Source: Chenopodium formosanum (lineage: Eukaryota; Streptophyta; Magnoliopsida; Caryophyllales; Amaranthaceae). From it: DNA of 64,000 bases. The position numbers and the translations under genes are program-made. Each line of letters begins with the position of its first letter. Position 1 is the stretch's first letter. Under the pieces are notes generated by a model. That model had not been told where the DNA came from and searched no databases. It worked only from the letters and a program-made list of their open reading frames with translations. The stretch covers positions 51,522,303 through 51,586,302 of the forward strand of contig CM044856.1 in the NCBI GenBank assembly GCA_024500155.1, given 5' to 3'. Shown one piece after another: positions 24,171 through 35,900 of the stretch.

Positions 24171-24991
24171 TGACAGGCTAAAGTCGCATCACCCAATCAA
24201 AAGTAATTCCTAAATCCTCTAACTAATGCAGATAGGGAAGAAGGGTCGAATCCACAGGGAAACTGGTCTTTCTATTCCTAATTAATTAAAGCAATCTAAA
24301 TTATTAAGTAACAAAATAATATTATGGTGAAAGGAAACTAAACTGTGGAGAGTAAAAATAGAAAAGAATAAGAATAGAGAAAATCAATGAATAAAAAACC
24401 CAGGGCATAGGTTCACCAATAAACAATATTCCAGGGTAAAACATAACAATCAATCATCAATGCATAAATTAATCAGATCATAAAGGGCTTTCGCTACGTA
24501 TTACAATCACATAATTAATTTACCGGTATTAAATCTCATATCTCGAATCTCGACATAACCATTTATAAATTAATTCGCCTATTGAAACTAGACCTAAACA
24601 TCGATTCTCATCTCTCGAATCTCGAATCAATATTGTCAAACTCAGGCATAAAAGATCAGGCCTAATCTAGTCACAGAGCATTAAATCAATCAATAGAAAA
24701 TTAATCTAGCATTGATAATCAACAACAATTAATTACCCCTTCATATTATTTATGGATTCCCATAAACCCTAGAAAGGAAACTACTCAGACATAATTAAAT
24801 ATAAACTAAACAAAACAATTAAAGGAGACATGATGAAAGAAATAAAGTAAATAACTGAGATTAAAGTAAAAGAAATCGTTACCAAAATAATCTAAATTAA
24901 GGAGTTGAATTAAGAACAAAGTTGTAGAGAGAGAAACTAATCTAAAGCTAAGTAGAGAGAGAAAGTCTAAGAAAAGAAGTAAACCCAAAAA
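24171..24991 (-). repeat. 3' LTR of element C, piece 3 (U5 end)
   Basis: Matches 51550-52372 on the opposite strand, including the phrases equivalent to 'ctgtggatacgaccctact' and the terminal CCTGTCA. Broken at 24991 by element B. Confidence 0.85.
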
Positions 24992-25483
24992 TGTTTTGGG
25001 TGTTTTTGTCCCTCGGGAGAGTTACAACACGAAGACTGATCCGGGAAGAGTTGAACCTGCAAAACAAACAGAGACACCTGTTGGGTGGTGCTCCGCCTCC
25101 GACGCACAAGTTAATAACTTGAAACGGGATAAAGTGAATGGAAATTTAGGTGAGTATCTACTCGGATTCCAAGCTCAGGTGTTTCTCTGATGTAAGAGAA
25201 TGCAGTTGTAATCAATCGTCAAAACGTGTCCTCAAAATGAGGGACATCTCCCTATTTATAGGGTCATTGGGAATTGCCCCTGATTAGGTCACTGAACCCT
25301 AATCATTGGTGGGCTGCGCCGTATTCCGGCTTTCTCGGGATTTGGGCCTGAAGGCCGCCTTTTCCCTTTTATCTCTGGAATGACACGTGTCAAACAGGGA
25401 TTGGTCCATTTTGGACCAATCTGAGGCTGACACGTGTCACCCTTTGATTGGGCCACGTGGCAGGGTAAAAATACCCTAAACAT
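24992..25483 (-). repeat. 3' LTR of element B
   Basis: Two perfect TGACACGTGTCA palindromes (25380-25391, 25428-25439) lie upstream of a minus-strand TATA box (CTATAAATAG, about 25251-25260). Both LTRs show the same 64-codon plus-strand frame, which is an accident of the repeat and not a gene. Confidence 0.93.
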
Positions 25484-25497
25484 TTGCCCCTCACAGA
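25484..25497 (-). other. polypurine tract of element B
   Basis: Minus-strand TGTGAGGGGCAAA directly precedes the 3' LTR. Element E has the same tract beside its LTR at 43543-43556. Confidence 0.65.
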
Positions 25498-25622
25498 TGT
25501 GACGTGGCATGCCACGTGGCATCTGTGACACATGCCACTCTCCGGTTGGCGGTAATTTTACAGTTACAGAGTAACCGTTCACCTTCCAGGTAAATTACGG
25601 AAATGCCCCCGTATTTACCCCA

Positions 25623-25630
25623 TATATATA
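25623..25630 (+). promoter_or_regulatory. TATA box of the element B antisense gene
   Basis: TATATATA on the plus strand, between the 3' LTR and the antisense gene, 385 bp upstream of the ATG at 26008. In element E a TATAAATA stands 386 bp before the matching ATG. The conserved distance supports a dedicated antisense promoter outside the LTR. Confidence 0.6.
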
Positions 25631-25790
25631 GCCGTTTTACCCTCATAATTTTGTACGTTTTACAAAAATTTTCTAGAGAGGAAAACTTTGAGAGAGCAGA
25701 AGTCATCCGTTTGAATCAGGCGCAAGCAAGAAACTTTTGTTCTTCCGCAACCCAGCCGGACCCGCCCTCCTTCAGATACCACATACAAAG

Positions 25791-26001
25791 GTACCGTCTT
25801 TGTCTCTCTCAGCTCTTTTCTTTTTTCACCGCCTGTACATATTTCTTGCAATAAATGGATGCATCACCAACACACACGGCACAGCCTAGGTTAGAGTCCA
25901 GCCGGTCACCGGGGACGGCTGAGTCTAGGACTGGGAGTGCCGGCTCGGGGTGTTGGGACCACCCTTTGCCATGGATTCCGACTAGTTATGTGTCTGTGCA
26001 G
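25791..26001 (+). other. probable 5'-UTR intron of the element B antisense gene
   Basis: Donor AAAG|GTACCG (25791) and acceptor CTGTGCAG|GACACC (ending 26001) enclose 211 nt. Element E has a 204-nt counterpart (43847-44050) with similar borders. An ATG at 25855 inside it is in frame with the main ORF, and the blocks RSPGTAESR are conserved in both elements, so an unspliced, longer protein is an alternative. Confidence 0.55.
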
Positions 26002-26007
26002 GACACC

Positions 26008-29000
26008 ATGGCTCGAACAATGCAGACGGCCAATAATCCAAATTACAGAGGCGAAGGCTCAGGCGGCCAAACGCCTGAGGGAGACACGTCTGATTAGGGA
26101 GATCAGACGACTCTGGAGAGATCCCCTCCGCGTGCCCCTTCGACCCCCGCTGACTCTTTCCTAGAGGAGTGTGACCAAGGCGGCGACGATGCCGCCTCTG
26201 CCCCCATGGACCAAAGTGAGGGGGAGACGGAGAGTGACAGCTCCGCCTCTACCTCCGAGAGCAGCGATGACTTGCCCCCTCTTCCGGATAGCGAGGAGGA
26301 AGAAAGGAAAAAGTGGAGTGAGAAGGACGATCCCTTCAGCATCCACGTCTCCTCCAAGGACCGGATCCAGATGGGGGAGAACTTAGAGAATTTTAAGAAA
26401 ATGCACCCGCTAGGAGACGGGTATAAGATCCGGGTGCCGCCTGAACTTGGCACCATCGCCTGGGGGGATGATCAACAGAACGCCAACAGTTATTTTGGCT
26501 GTTACGAGGCGGCGTTCAAAGCCGGCCTTCGCTTCCCCCTTCACCAGGCGGTGAAGGCTATTTTGAGGGGCTACGGCCTGGGGCTCTGGCAACTTACCCC
26601 CAACTCCTGGACCAACATTCTGGGGTATGTTGCCGCCTGTGAGTTCCAAGGGCTTAACCCCGGCCGGGAGGCTTTTACAAGCATGCATTACCTCAGCAGG
26701 AGCCCAGGCGGCTGGAGAGCATGGTATACTCTAACCACACAGCCGCAATATATGATGACCTTGGACAAGGTCTCCAAGTTCGATGGCTGGAAGCACAGGT
26801 TCTATCTGATGTCAGCCCCAACCAGACGGGAGAATTATAAATTCCGTCTGTACAATAAGAAGCCTGACTTGTTAGGCAGGAAGTGCGCTCTTCCCTGGAT
26901 CCCAGAGGAGGACTTTGACAAGATTATTGAGGCAGACTTTTTTGGCCTCTCAGACGCAACCTTGTCAACCGGGGAAACAATAAAAGTCCCCAAGAACTGG
27001 ATCCCCAAGAGCGCCTGGTTCAGGGACGAGTGCTTCCTAGCCGCCTGCGGGCTAGGGCACATGTTTTCCAAACGTATGCGCCTGAGTTTATATCCGTCTG
27101 AGTTTATATCCGTCTGTAGTATTTTTCTATCGAAATTGTTTTATGATATTGACCAACTTCCTTCTTTTTGCAGAGGAAGCATTAAACATGTTGCAGACGG
27201 AGAAAACCCCAAAGCGATCCTCTGCTGTCATCCGCAAGGCGCTTGCGGAGAAGGCGGCGGCTGAGGTCAAAGCCAAGGTATTGAGCGCCTAACCCTTTCT
27301 TAAGCTCATTTTATAAATTGTCTTGCCCGGATACTAACCTTAACTTATTTATTTTCACAGGGGGGAGAAGTTGGGAAATCGTTTGAGAAGAATCTCAAAC
27401 GGGCTAGGGAGGAGGCCCCAGCCGTTCTCAATAAAATAAAAAAGTCCGCCTCTGCATCAACTCCTGGCGCCTCAGCCGGGACAAAGACGATGCGAATAGC
27501 GGGGCGGCTCGAGAAAGTAGGTGGCAGCCTGTGCCTTGACCTTGCCAACCCCTCAGGAGCCGCGGGGTTCACTACGCCTGCAAGCGTTCCCCACTTGGCC
27601 GGCTCTGAAGGTAAGTGTAATCCCCCGTATTTTTAAATATATTAGTAATGAAATTATATTTTATTCATAATATTTATTTGTATTTTTTTCGGATTTAATT
27701 TCAAAAGTTTCAAATTATTTTTGGGTTTGATGAACGATTTTATTACAAAGAACTTTTTATGAACCTTTCTTCACTAATTTATATCCAGCAAACAAACCAA
27801 ACCCACTTTCTTTTCTTAATTGGCCCATTAATTTTATGAGGCCCAATCTTAAAACTAACCCTACACCACTCTCTCTCCTATAAATACCCCATACATCCCC
27901 AAAATTTCCCACACAAAAAGGTTAGTCTTATTTTCATCCTCCTTTGTTTCATTATTTTGCTTAATGTTATTTTAATTGTTTTGGGTTTTGATTTTAGTAT
28001 AAAGATTATATTTTTAGTATTAAATTATATTTTAATGGTATAAAGATTATAAATTTCAGATTATATTTATGTTATAAATTTCATATTTTATGAATTATAA
28101 ACCTAGGGTTTCAATTTATTGAAAATCATGATTTTAGGGTTTTTATGAACAATTGATTTAGGGCTTTTATAGTAATGATGTTTTGAAATTTTGGTGATTA
28201 TATTACTAATTAGTTTTCAGATTATTTTGAACACGTAAATTCGTGTTTTAATGTTTAGATTTCGGTTCGTTAATATTAATCCCGTTTTAATCCCGGTTAG
28301 GTTCTGAACTCATCCGATTTTGACAAAAAAGTAGTGTTTTCCATGTGGAAACGATGTTTTAAGAAAGACTCACTACCTTTGGTAGTGAGCACCACCCTCT
28401 CGTGGCCAAATTCTGCCTCTAAATATGATTTTCGGGCAGTTTTTCATTTTTAACGAAGTTTTTTATTTTTAAAATTTTATCCTTGAGTTTGATTAATAAA
28501 ATTAATTATGTTTAAAGTTAATTAAGCATATAAATATGTTTTATTTATTTTAATAAGTTTTTCATCATATTATATTGTTGGAAATTACTTGGGATAGTAA
28601 TATTAATTGTTGGTTGTTTTCTAGGAAGTGATTATTCCCTAGGAGAATTTTAAGTGATTAAAAGTGGCTCAAAAGGATTGTTTGTATGAGGTACGTACAT
28701 GTCTACTTCGTTATAAGTAGTATCATGTTTAGGTACCAAAAGGAAAGAACTTAGTTTCATGATTAGGGAACACTTGGATGGAAATTGTTTGGTTACACAT
28801 TGATTTAATTCATGTGCTTATGCTTATGAAACATGTTTTGGTGAATTGATTATGTTTGTATGGAATTATGGATGCAAACATGTTGAATTATATTGGATAA
28901 AATGTTTGTATGGAATGTTGATACAAGCATAATTTTATTGGATTGGTTTGTTAACCACATTTGGTTTATTAAAGGATTGGAATTGAATGGTTTAAGTGGA

Positions 29001-31279
29001 ATGAATTTATTAATTATTCCACAAGGTTATTATTATTTATTTATTACTCAATCATAACTTGTTAGTATGTTGAGTAAAGGTGGATTAAGCCGAAATGGCT
29101 AGGTGAGTTGACTATGTTCAACAATTTTGGATAATTGGGAAGTTTAATGGAATTAAAGGTTAATTTGTGATGTGATCACCATTGTCCTAAATAAGATTAA
29201 AAACGAATTGATGTATGATTGTTATGTATGGTCTTCTTGATTGAGTTGGCTATTAATTAAAATTGTAATCACGTAAAGTGAAACATGGATGAGCAATAAA
29301 ACTCTGGAAAGCGTGCACTTCTAGAGTATTGACAATTATGGGTTGGGGTACACGGTGGTAGCCCGTGGCTTTTCGAGGCTTGTTTGATCAACATGTCCTC
29401 TTCTCTTTTGGTATTTACATTTTATTTTATAATGAAAGTTAGATGGGATCCTAGACTAACTTTGTGAGAATGGAGTCGCGCCCATTCTTGCATCGCGCTA
29501 AACTTTTATTTCAAATGGTCATTTGGGACCTGGATTGGACAACCTGGTCTATTGCTTACTCCAAACTAAATTAAATTTATTAAATTGAATGTGATGAGTC
29601 AAGTGTTTGGAATTGGTTAGTAGTATGTTGAGTCAATTGAATTGTTTAAGTGTGGAGTCTTGATTATTGAATTCACATTGTATGTTTATTTACTTTAATT
29701 AATTGAGCATGCTAGGTTTGGTACGTTGTAGCTTGTATGTACTCAGCTTTGCTGATTGCGTGCTTTTGTGTGTGTTTTCTTTTGGTCATGGCCTTCGCCT
29801 TTCAATGACCCTGTGATGATCCAATTATTACACTTGTATTATTGGGGAGCAGTATGCACAGGTTAGCTTGATGATGTGAAGTTAAGGGATTTGACAAACG
29901 CATTGTCAAGGGATTGGTGTGATTGAGAGTATTCGATTCTTGTGTTGAACTTATTTATGCTTTGCTATTTCGTTTATGTTTTGGATTTTTAATATTGGTT
30001 TGGTTTTAAATAAGGGCCTTATATGGTTCCAATTTGTAAGCTTTGACTTATTCGTTTTCTAAATTGTGTTATTTTAAATACTTAAGTTTGATTTTTCCGC
30101 TGCGATACTTTGATAAAGCCTTAACGTTTTAACACGTGGCGGTAACATGTCAATGGTTCTCCACTATTTTATTTAAAGTAAGTGGTTTGAAAAAGGGAGA
30201 ATTATTGGGGTGTTACAGTAAGAACCCTTTTGAATCCCCGCCTGAGCTGGGGTGGCCTTTACGGGTGAAATCCCACTCCCAACAGACGTCATCCTCAGAC
30301 AGCCGGATACAAATAGGTGCCGCCTTAGTTTCGCACTCATCACCTATTGATTGTGGTGCAGATCAAACACAATCTCCCCGCTGGCCAGACGTCCAGAAGC
30401 ACGCCAAAGCCATGCTGGACGCCGTCTGGAAGAAGGATAAGGACAATATTCCTGGGATAGAGACGTTCAACCTTGAACGCATTCTATCCCTTCTGGCTGA
30501 GGTAAGAAACCTGTCAATTCCATGTTATTTTTTTTTTCCAAGTAATTTCTCCGCCCGTAATTCTTATACCGCCTGCTTTTTTGCAGGCCATGCTGCGGGT
30601 GGACGGGTTCAAACGTCCTTATTCCCGCAAACGGGAAGAGGTAAAAAGGGCCAAGAAGTCTGCCATAGACGCTGATAATATTGCTTTACACTCAACTATC
30701 GTAAATGAACTTGAAACTAAAGCAATAATTATGACACAGGCGTCTAAAATCCAACAGCTGGAGCTAGATCTGAAGGCGGCCGACAAGCGGGTGACGGATG
30801 CTGAGACGGCCAAGAAGGGGGCGGAGGAGGCCCAAAAGAAGGCAGACGAGAGCGCCAAGCAGGCTGATGAGGCGCTCAAGAAGGCCCAAGCGGACCTTGG
30901 TAAACTGAAAACCAAGGTTGAGAGGCTGGAGAAGGATGCTGCTCAAGCTCAGAAAAACTTTGCAGCAACCCTGGAGGCGGAGCAAAACCGCCTCGTTGCT
31001 GAAAGCGATGCTGACAACGACGCCCGTATGAAGATTGCTTGGGTTGCCTTGTACCCAGAAGCTGATTATAGCATCTGGGCAATGGCACACAGCTATGCTG
31101 AGTACGTGGTGTACTTGAGAGAGCAAGGCGAGCCAGAGCCTGCCTCCTTTGAAGCCTGGCTCAGCAACAATGAGCCGTCCGCGCCTGAGCTTCCTGGTCC
31201 TGATGAAGCGCAGGAAATTCCCTCAGACGATGAGGAGAAGGGAGAGGACCAGGAGGCTCCGTCTGCAGGCCAGAAGTGA
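26008..31279 (+). pseudogene. antisense ORF (aORF) of element B, gypsy-type 'transposase' family with H3-like N-terminus
   Basis: Exons 26002-27073, 27174-27277, 27361-30501 and 30587-31279, with GT-AG borders and matching phase. The protein starts MARTMQTA, close to the histone H3 tail, in a strong start context (CACCATGG). Then come an acidic serine-rich stretch, a globular domain of the plant 'putative gypsy-type transposon/transposase' family (26400-27070; CYEAAFKAGLRFPLH, WQLTPNSWTNILGYV, YMMTLDKVSKF), a basic exon, and an alanine/lysine-rich coiled coil (about 30740-30990) with an acidic tail. No catalytic role is known for this family. Breaks: an in-frame TAG at 26095-26097 and a 2.6-kb solo LTR in exon 3 (27616-30217); without the LTR the frame is continuous. 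A CDS start at 25855 is possible if the 5' intron is retained. Confidence 0.75.
27616..30217 (+). mobile_element. solo LTR of a chromovirus-type (Tekay/Del-like) Ty3 element
   Basis: 2602 bp from TGTAATCCCCCG to GGGGTGTTACA, flanked by GTAAG on both sides (27611-27615, 30218-30222). The ends resemble Tekay/Del LTRs. A TATA box (TATAAATA, 27880-27887) marks the plus orientation. No internal region, primer site or second LTR remains, so it arose by LTR-LTR recombination after inserting into the element B antisense gene. No gene inside. Confidence 0.85.
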
Positions 31280-31614
31280 CCCTTCAGCGGAAGTATGCCA
31301 ATCTTTGCTTTCTTTTAATTCTTTTTTATTCAGCGGCTATATGCCAAAACTTGATTTTTCCGGCTGCGTGCCGAGTATCCTTGTATTTACTGGCTGTGGA
31401 GCCGTGTTAATTAACAATTTCTCTCTCCCGGACGAGGTCCGATTAACATTTGATCCATTACAACCGTTTGGTTGGATGGACTTTTATGAATTGCACCGAC
31501 TAAGTCGGTTTTGATTATTTTGCATTTGAATTTTTAATTTTTGCCTATCTTATTAAAAGCCTGCGGCGATTCTTTGCCCAACTAGTCAATAGTCTGGCTG
31601 TTCTTGCCCCTGGA

Positions 31615-31742
31615 CGGCTGTGTGATTGGTTTCAGTTGGAGCTGGTTGATTGACTTGTAAACGTCTGATGCTGCAAAGAGCATGATATGTTTGTAAGTCA
31701 ATCAATCACAGTAGTGATTGCCCCAAACCAAGTGCACAGCCG
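31615..31742. other. two-stem inverted repeat conserved between elements B and E
   Basis: Outer arms 31615-31632 (CGGCTGTGTGATTGGTTT) and 31725-31742 (AAACCAAGTGCACAGCCG); inner arms 31648-31662 (GATTGACTTGTAAAC) and 31689-31703 (GTTTGTAAGTCAATC). Element E has a similar arrangement at 47013-47140 with changed but still pairing arm bases. It starts 336 nt after the aORF stop. May act as RNA structure in either transcript. Confidence 0.6.
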
Positions 31743-32228
31743 TACACCCACAGGCATTTCGGTTACTACCCAGACGGGTTACGCCCGTCCTGGTAGAAAT
31801 TTCATAACCATTGAACTCTTGCCCCAATTGGGGTGAGGTGCAATTTTGGAATGGATAACCTAAGTGAGAACTTCAGCTGGTGACCGTCTGATGCCTATGG
31901 GCATCCGGTATTTAGGGACTTATTCGTTCTTCGTAGGTTATTTCGGTCAGGCGGCTATGAGTTGACCAATTTGGTCGTTCAATTTTTGCCGTCTGTATGG
32001 ATATGTAGAACCGACAGGTAGTCTGTTCTCTACGACGATTGCACCCGGAGGGGTGTCGCCGGACGCCTTTGTCCATGCTGGGACATGCGATTTAATAAAA
32101 AGAGCAACCATCCGGCCATTTTAGCCTCTGGTCTTGTTTGAGACCGGTTGTGTAGCCACTAAACGTTTTTGTGCTTAGTTTCTTAATTAGTGTTGAATTT
32201 ACACCAAGTATTGAACTTAACTTTTTAA

Positions 32229-32430
32229 TCAAACGAGTCTGTCTGGGTATTACCCAGGCGATTATGCTAAGTATCAAACTTAGTTGAGAAAAATGGAGAA
32301 TCCGTCTGTGTATTACACAGGCGGACCATGCTAAGTATCAAACTTAGTTAGAAAAATGGAGAATCCGTCTGTGTATTACACAGGCGGACCATGCTAAGTA
32401 TCAAACTTAGTTAGAAAAATGGTTAAGCAG
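32229..32430. repeat. tandem repeat with internal palindrome, about 68 bp per unit
   Basis: Two near-identical copies and one diverged copy of a unit with 'ccgtctgtgtattacacagg' and 'ctaagtatcaaacttagtt'. Each unit can fold on itself (CGTCTGTG...CACAGGCG, and CTAAGT...ACTTAG). Further partial copies to 32560. Non-coding. Confidence 0.75.
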
Positions 32431-32653
32431 TTGAATAAACAAAGTATCCAACTTAAGTAAACAAGGGATCCGAGCATTACCCAGGCGGATAAACAAAATA
32501 AAAATGTACCCTTTACCAAGTATCGAACTTAGTTAGGTAGATGGGGAATCCGCCTGGATGTTACCCGGATGAATAATCAAACGATAACTCAAATTTTGCA
32601 AACAAATACTTAATCTTCAATAATTGACTCATTGTTTACAAAAAACTACAAAC

Positions 32654-35600
32654 TCAGAAGTAGTACTTTTTTAGATTGTCTACATTCCAAGTTCTAGGCA
32701 GGCGCCTGCCGTCCGGAGTTTCCAGGCGGTAGGTGCCGTCCCTTACTTCTTCATAGATCCGGTAGGGGCCTTCCCAATTTGGAGTTAGCTTTCCCAGCTC
32801 ATTGGTCCTACCGGTTGCCTCCATTTTTTCGTAGCACTAAGTCGTCAACTTTCAAAGGACGCTTGTGTACTTTTTTGTTGTAGGCTCTCGTCATTCTCAG
32901 ACGGTAAATCTCATGACGCAAGGCGGCATTGCCCCGGCGTTCTGGGAGTGAATCCAATGCCAGTCGCATTGCTTCCCAGTTTGCCTCTTCATCATACAAC
33001 ATGACTCTGAGAGTCGGCTCGTAAAGTTCGATGGGCAAGACGGCTTCAGTGCCGTAAACCATGAGAAATGGGGTTTCACCGGTTGCCCCTTTCGCTGTTG
33101 TCCGGATGGCCCACAGGACATGGATTAATTCTTCTGCCCATAAGCCACCAGCTCTTTCTATTTTCTTTTTAATGCCGTCTGAGATGAGTTTGTTGAAAGC
33201 TTCAACTTGGCCGTTTGCTTGGGGCCGGCCAACAGATGCGAAATAGCTTGAGATCCCCTGATCTCCCAACCAAGTTTTTAGCTGAGGCGTCTCAAACTGA
33301 GGACCATTATAAAAAACCATAGACATGGGTACCCCGTACCGGGTGATAATGTTCTTCCGGATGAAGGAAATTACGTCTGAGGTCTTGATGTTTTTAACCG
33401 CCTCGGCCTCAACCCACTTGGTGAAGTAATCCACAGCCACTAAGATATATCGCTTTCCGCCTGGAGCAGGCGTGTAAGGACCTAGAATGTCCATGCCCCA
33501 TTTTGCAAACGGGATTGGGCTGTGGATGGCCGTCAGATCAGTAGCTGGACGATGAATAAGCTTTCCAAACTTTTGGCACTTGTCACATTTTTTCACCAAT
33601 TCCTTGGCGTCTGCCTCAAGAGTGGGCCAAAAGTAATGTCGTCTGGCTCTGACAGCTAGGGACCTGCCGCCTATGTGGGAGGCGCAGAACCCTGAGTGTA
33701 AGTCTTCGAGAACTTCTTTCCCTTTTTCTGGGGTGACACACTTCAACAGAGGCTTAAGAAACCCCGCCTTGAAGAGCTCTCCATTTCTCAACTCAAAGCT
33801 TGCAGCTCGCTTCTTCAGGACGGCTGCCTCCTGTGGCGAATCAGGAAGTGTGCCGTCTGAGAGATAAGTCCGGATGCCATCCATCCAGGTAGAGCTTCGG
33901 TCCAAAACTCCAATGGGATCTTCATTGATGCTTCTCTTTTCCAGAACTTCCCAAAAGACAGACCGAGGCGTATCATGGCTGGCGGAAGATGCCAGTTTTG
34001 ACAACGCATCCCCCTGGTTATTTTCAGACCTAGGCACTTGGTTCAGCCGGAATTCCTCAAGTGCCCCAGCCTCCTCTTTGACTGCCTGAAGATATTTGAT
34101 CATAGCCGGATGGGTAGCTTCATAACTTCCCTCATACTGGCTAACAACCAATTGAGAATCAGAATAGGCGTCAATTTTTATGGCCCCTGCCGCCTTACAC
34201 ATGCGAATTTCGGCTAGCAGGGCTTCATATTCCGCCTCATTGTTAGAGGCCTGAAACTTGAAGCGTAGTGCATACTCAAATCTGTCTCCTTCAGGAGATT
34301 CATAAATTACACCTGTACCACAGCCGTTCTTTGTAGAGCTCCCGTCTACGTACACTTTCCAAACCTGATCAAGATTATCCGGAGCCACCGGACGAGTCAT
34401 TTCCACAATGAAGTCGGCAAACGCCTGACCTTTCACTGCCTTTCTTGGTTCGTAAGTGATTTCAAGGCTCTGCATTTCAATAGCCCATTTCAACATTCTC
34501 CCGGATGAGTCCAAGGTAGACATTGGCCGCTTAAGTGGCTGGTCCGTGTAAATCACCACCGGATGTGCCAAAAAGTAAGGCTTCAATTTTTTGAATGCCA
34601 TGTACAAAGCAAGACCAAAATTTTCAACCATGGGGTACCGGAGTTCAGCATTTTTAAGAACATGGCTAATGAAGTAAACCGGGAGTTTCACGCCGTCTCG
34701 CTCAGCAAGGAGAACGGAACTGAGGGCATGGTCTGAGACGGCTAAGTACATGTACAACGTCTCCCTAGGCAAAGGACTGACCAACCTAGGCAGAGAATGT
34801 AAATGCTCTTTCAACCTCTGGAACGTCGCCTCAGCGTCATTCCCCCATTCAAATCTGGTTTTCTTCATGATTGCTTGGAAGAAGTAAAGGCATCTGTCAC
34901 CTGACCGATTGAGGAACCTTCCCAGGGCGGCCAGACAACCGGTGAGTCTCTGAACTTCCCTGACAGAGCGGGGTAACTTCATGTCAATCACCGCCTGTAT
35001 CTTTTCGGGGTTAGCCTCTATCCCCCTTTGATCAATCAGGAACCCGAGAAACTTCCCAGACTCAACACCAAAGACGCATTTCTTAGGATTTAACATAACC
35101 TTATGCCGCCTGAGGGTGGTGAATGTTTCTCGGAGATCAGCAAGGTGATCCGTCTGTAGCTTGGATTTGACTATCATGTCATCAATGTATGCCTCCACAT
35201 TCCTCCCAATCTGATTAATGAAGACCGTATTAATCATCCGTTGGAAAGTGGCAGGCGCATTTTTCAAGCCAAACGGCATCACAGTATAACAGAATAGCCC
35301 CTGATCAGTGACGAAGGCCGTCTTCTCTTGGTCTTTCTTCCACAGGGGTATCTAATGGAAGCCGGAGTAGGCATCCATAAAGCTCATCAAGGCGTGACCG
35401 GCTGTAGAATCGACCAGACTGTCGATCTTTGGAAGCGGATAACTGTCCTTTGGACACGCCTTGTTAAGGTCTGTGTAATCAACACACATGCGCCAGGTCC
35501 CATTCGGTTTCTTCACAAGGACTACATTGGCCACCCAGTCGGGGAAATTACAAGGCCGAATGAACCCAGCATCCAACAACTTTTTGACTTCGGCAGCTGC

Positions 35601-35900
35601 CGCCTGACTTCTTTCCTCGCCATGGTTTCTTTTCTTTTGCTGGATGGGCTTCTTTTTGGGGTCTACGACGAGTTTGTGGACAGCAAGATCCGGGCTGACG
35701 TCTGGCATCTCTTCCACTTCAAAGGCAAAAATGTCTTTGAAATCTTTCAACAGAAGGTGCAAGCTTGCACCCAAGGTAGCATGAGCAACCGTCCCAACCT
35801 TAACAGTACGTTCTGGACGGTTGTCATCCAGAACGAGATCAACACTTTCGCTAGCCGGTTGGGGACGGAGCTCATCTGACCGTTCACCGGCCAGTGATTG
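32654..35900 (-). pseudogene. pol: element B pol: reverse transcriptase, two RNase H domains and integrase
   Basis: One frame with two faults: TAG at 35352-35354, where the family has glutamine (SGFH*IPLW), and a 1-base insertion in an A6 run at 32824-32829, after which the true C-terminus is in the next frame to TGA 32654-32656. Reverse transcriptase: VKKPNGTWRMCVDYTDLN and PFGLKNAPATFQ, catalytic YIDD about 35 codons after the M at 35282. First RNase H follows; then an archaeal-type RNase H with the D-E-D-D set (YVDGSS, NNEAEYEAL, YSDSQ, GDALSK). Integrase: HHCC finger (HIGGR...RHYFW...CDKCQ), WGMD and GQVEAFNK acidic residues, but the second catalytic Asp is Tyr (VFYNGPQF, about 33315). 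The product would be unable to integrate. Confidence 0.9.

Larger units (their letters stand above)
31280..32653. other. region between the convergent aORF and pol ends of element B
   Basis: No coding region. It contains an imperfect two-stem inverted repeat (31615-31742) that is conserved in element E, and a tandem repeat at 32229-32420. Rich in CCGNCTG and CAGNCGG words on either strand. Confidence 0.7.

Noticed and set aside
24996..25190. Identical 64-codon ORF in both LTRs of element B (also 38515-38709)
   Set aside because: The identity follows from the LTR duplication; no motif, and the frame is on the strand opposite to the element.
26103..26456. 117-codon minus ORF antisense to the aORF start
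   Set aside because: Shadow of the serine/glutamate-rich linker; serine- and leucine-rich with no motif.
30136..30675. 179-codon plus ORF
   Set aside because: Its first part is solo LTR sequence and its last part is intron; only 30223-30501 is a real exon of the antisense gene.
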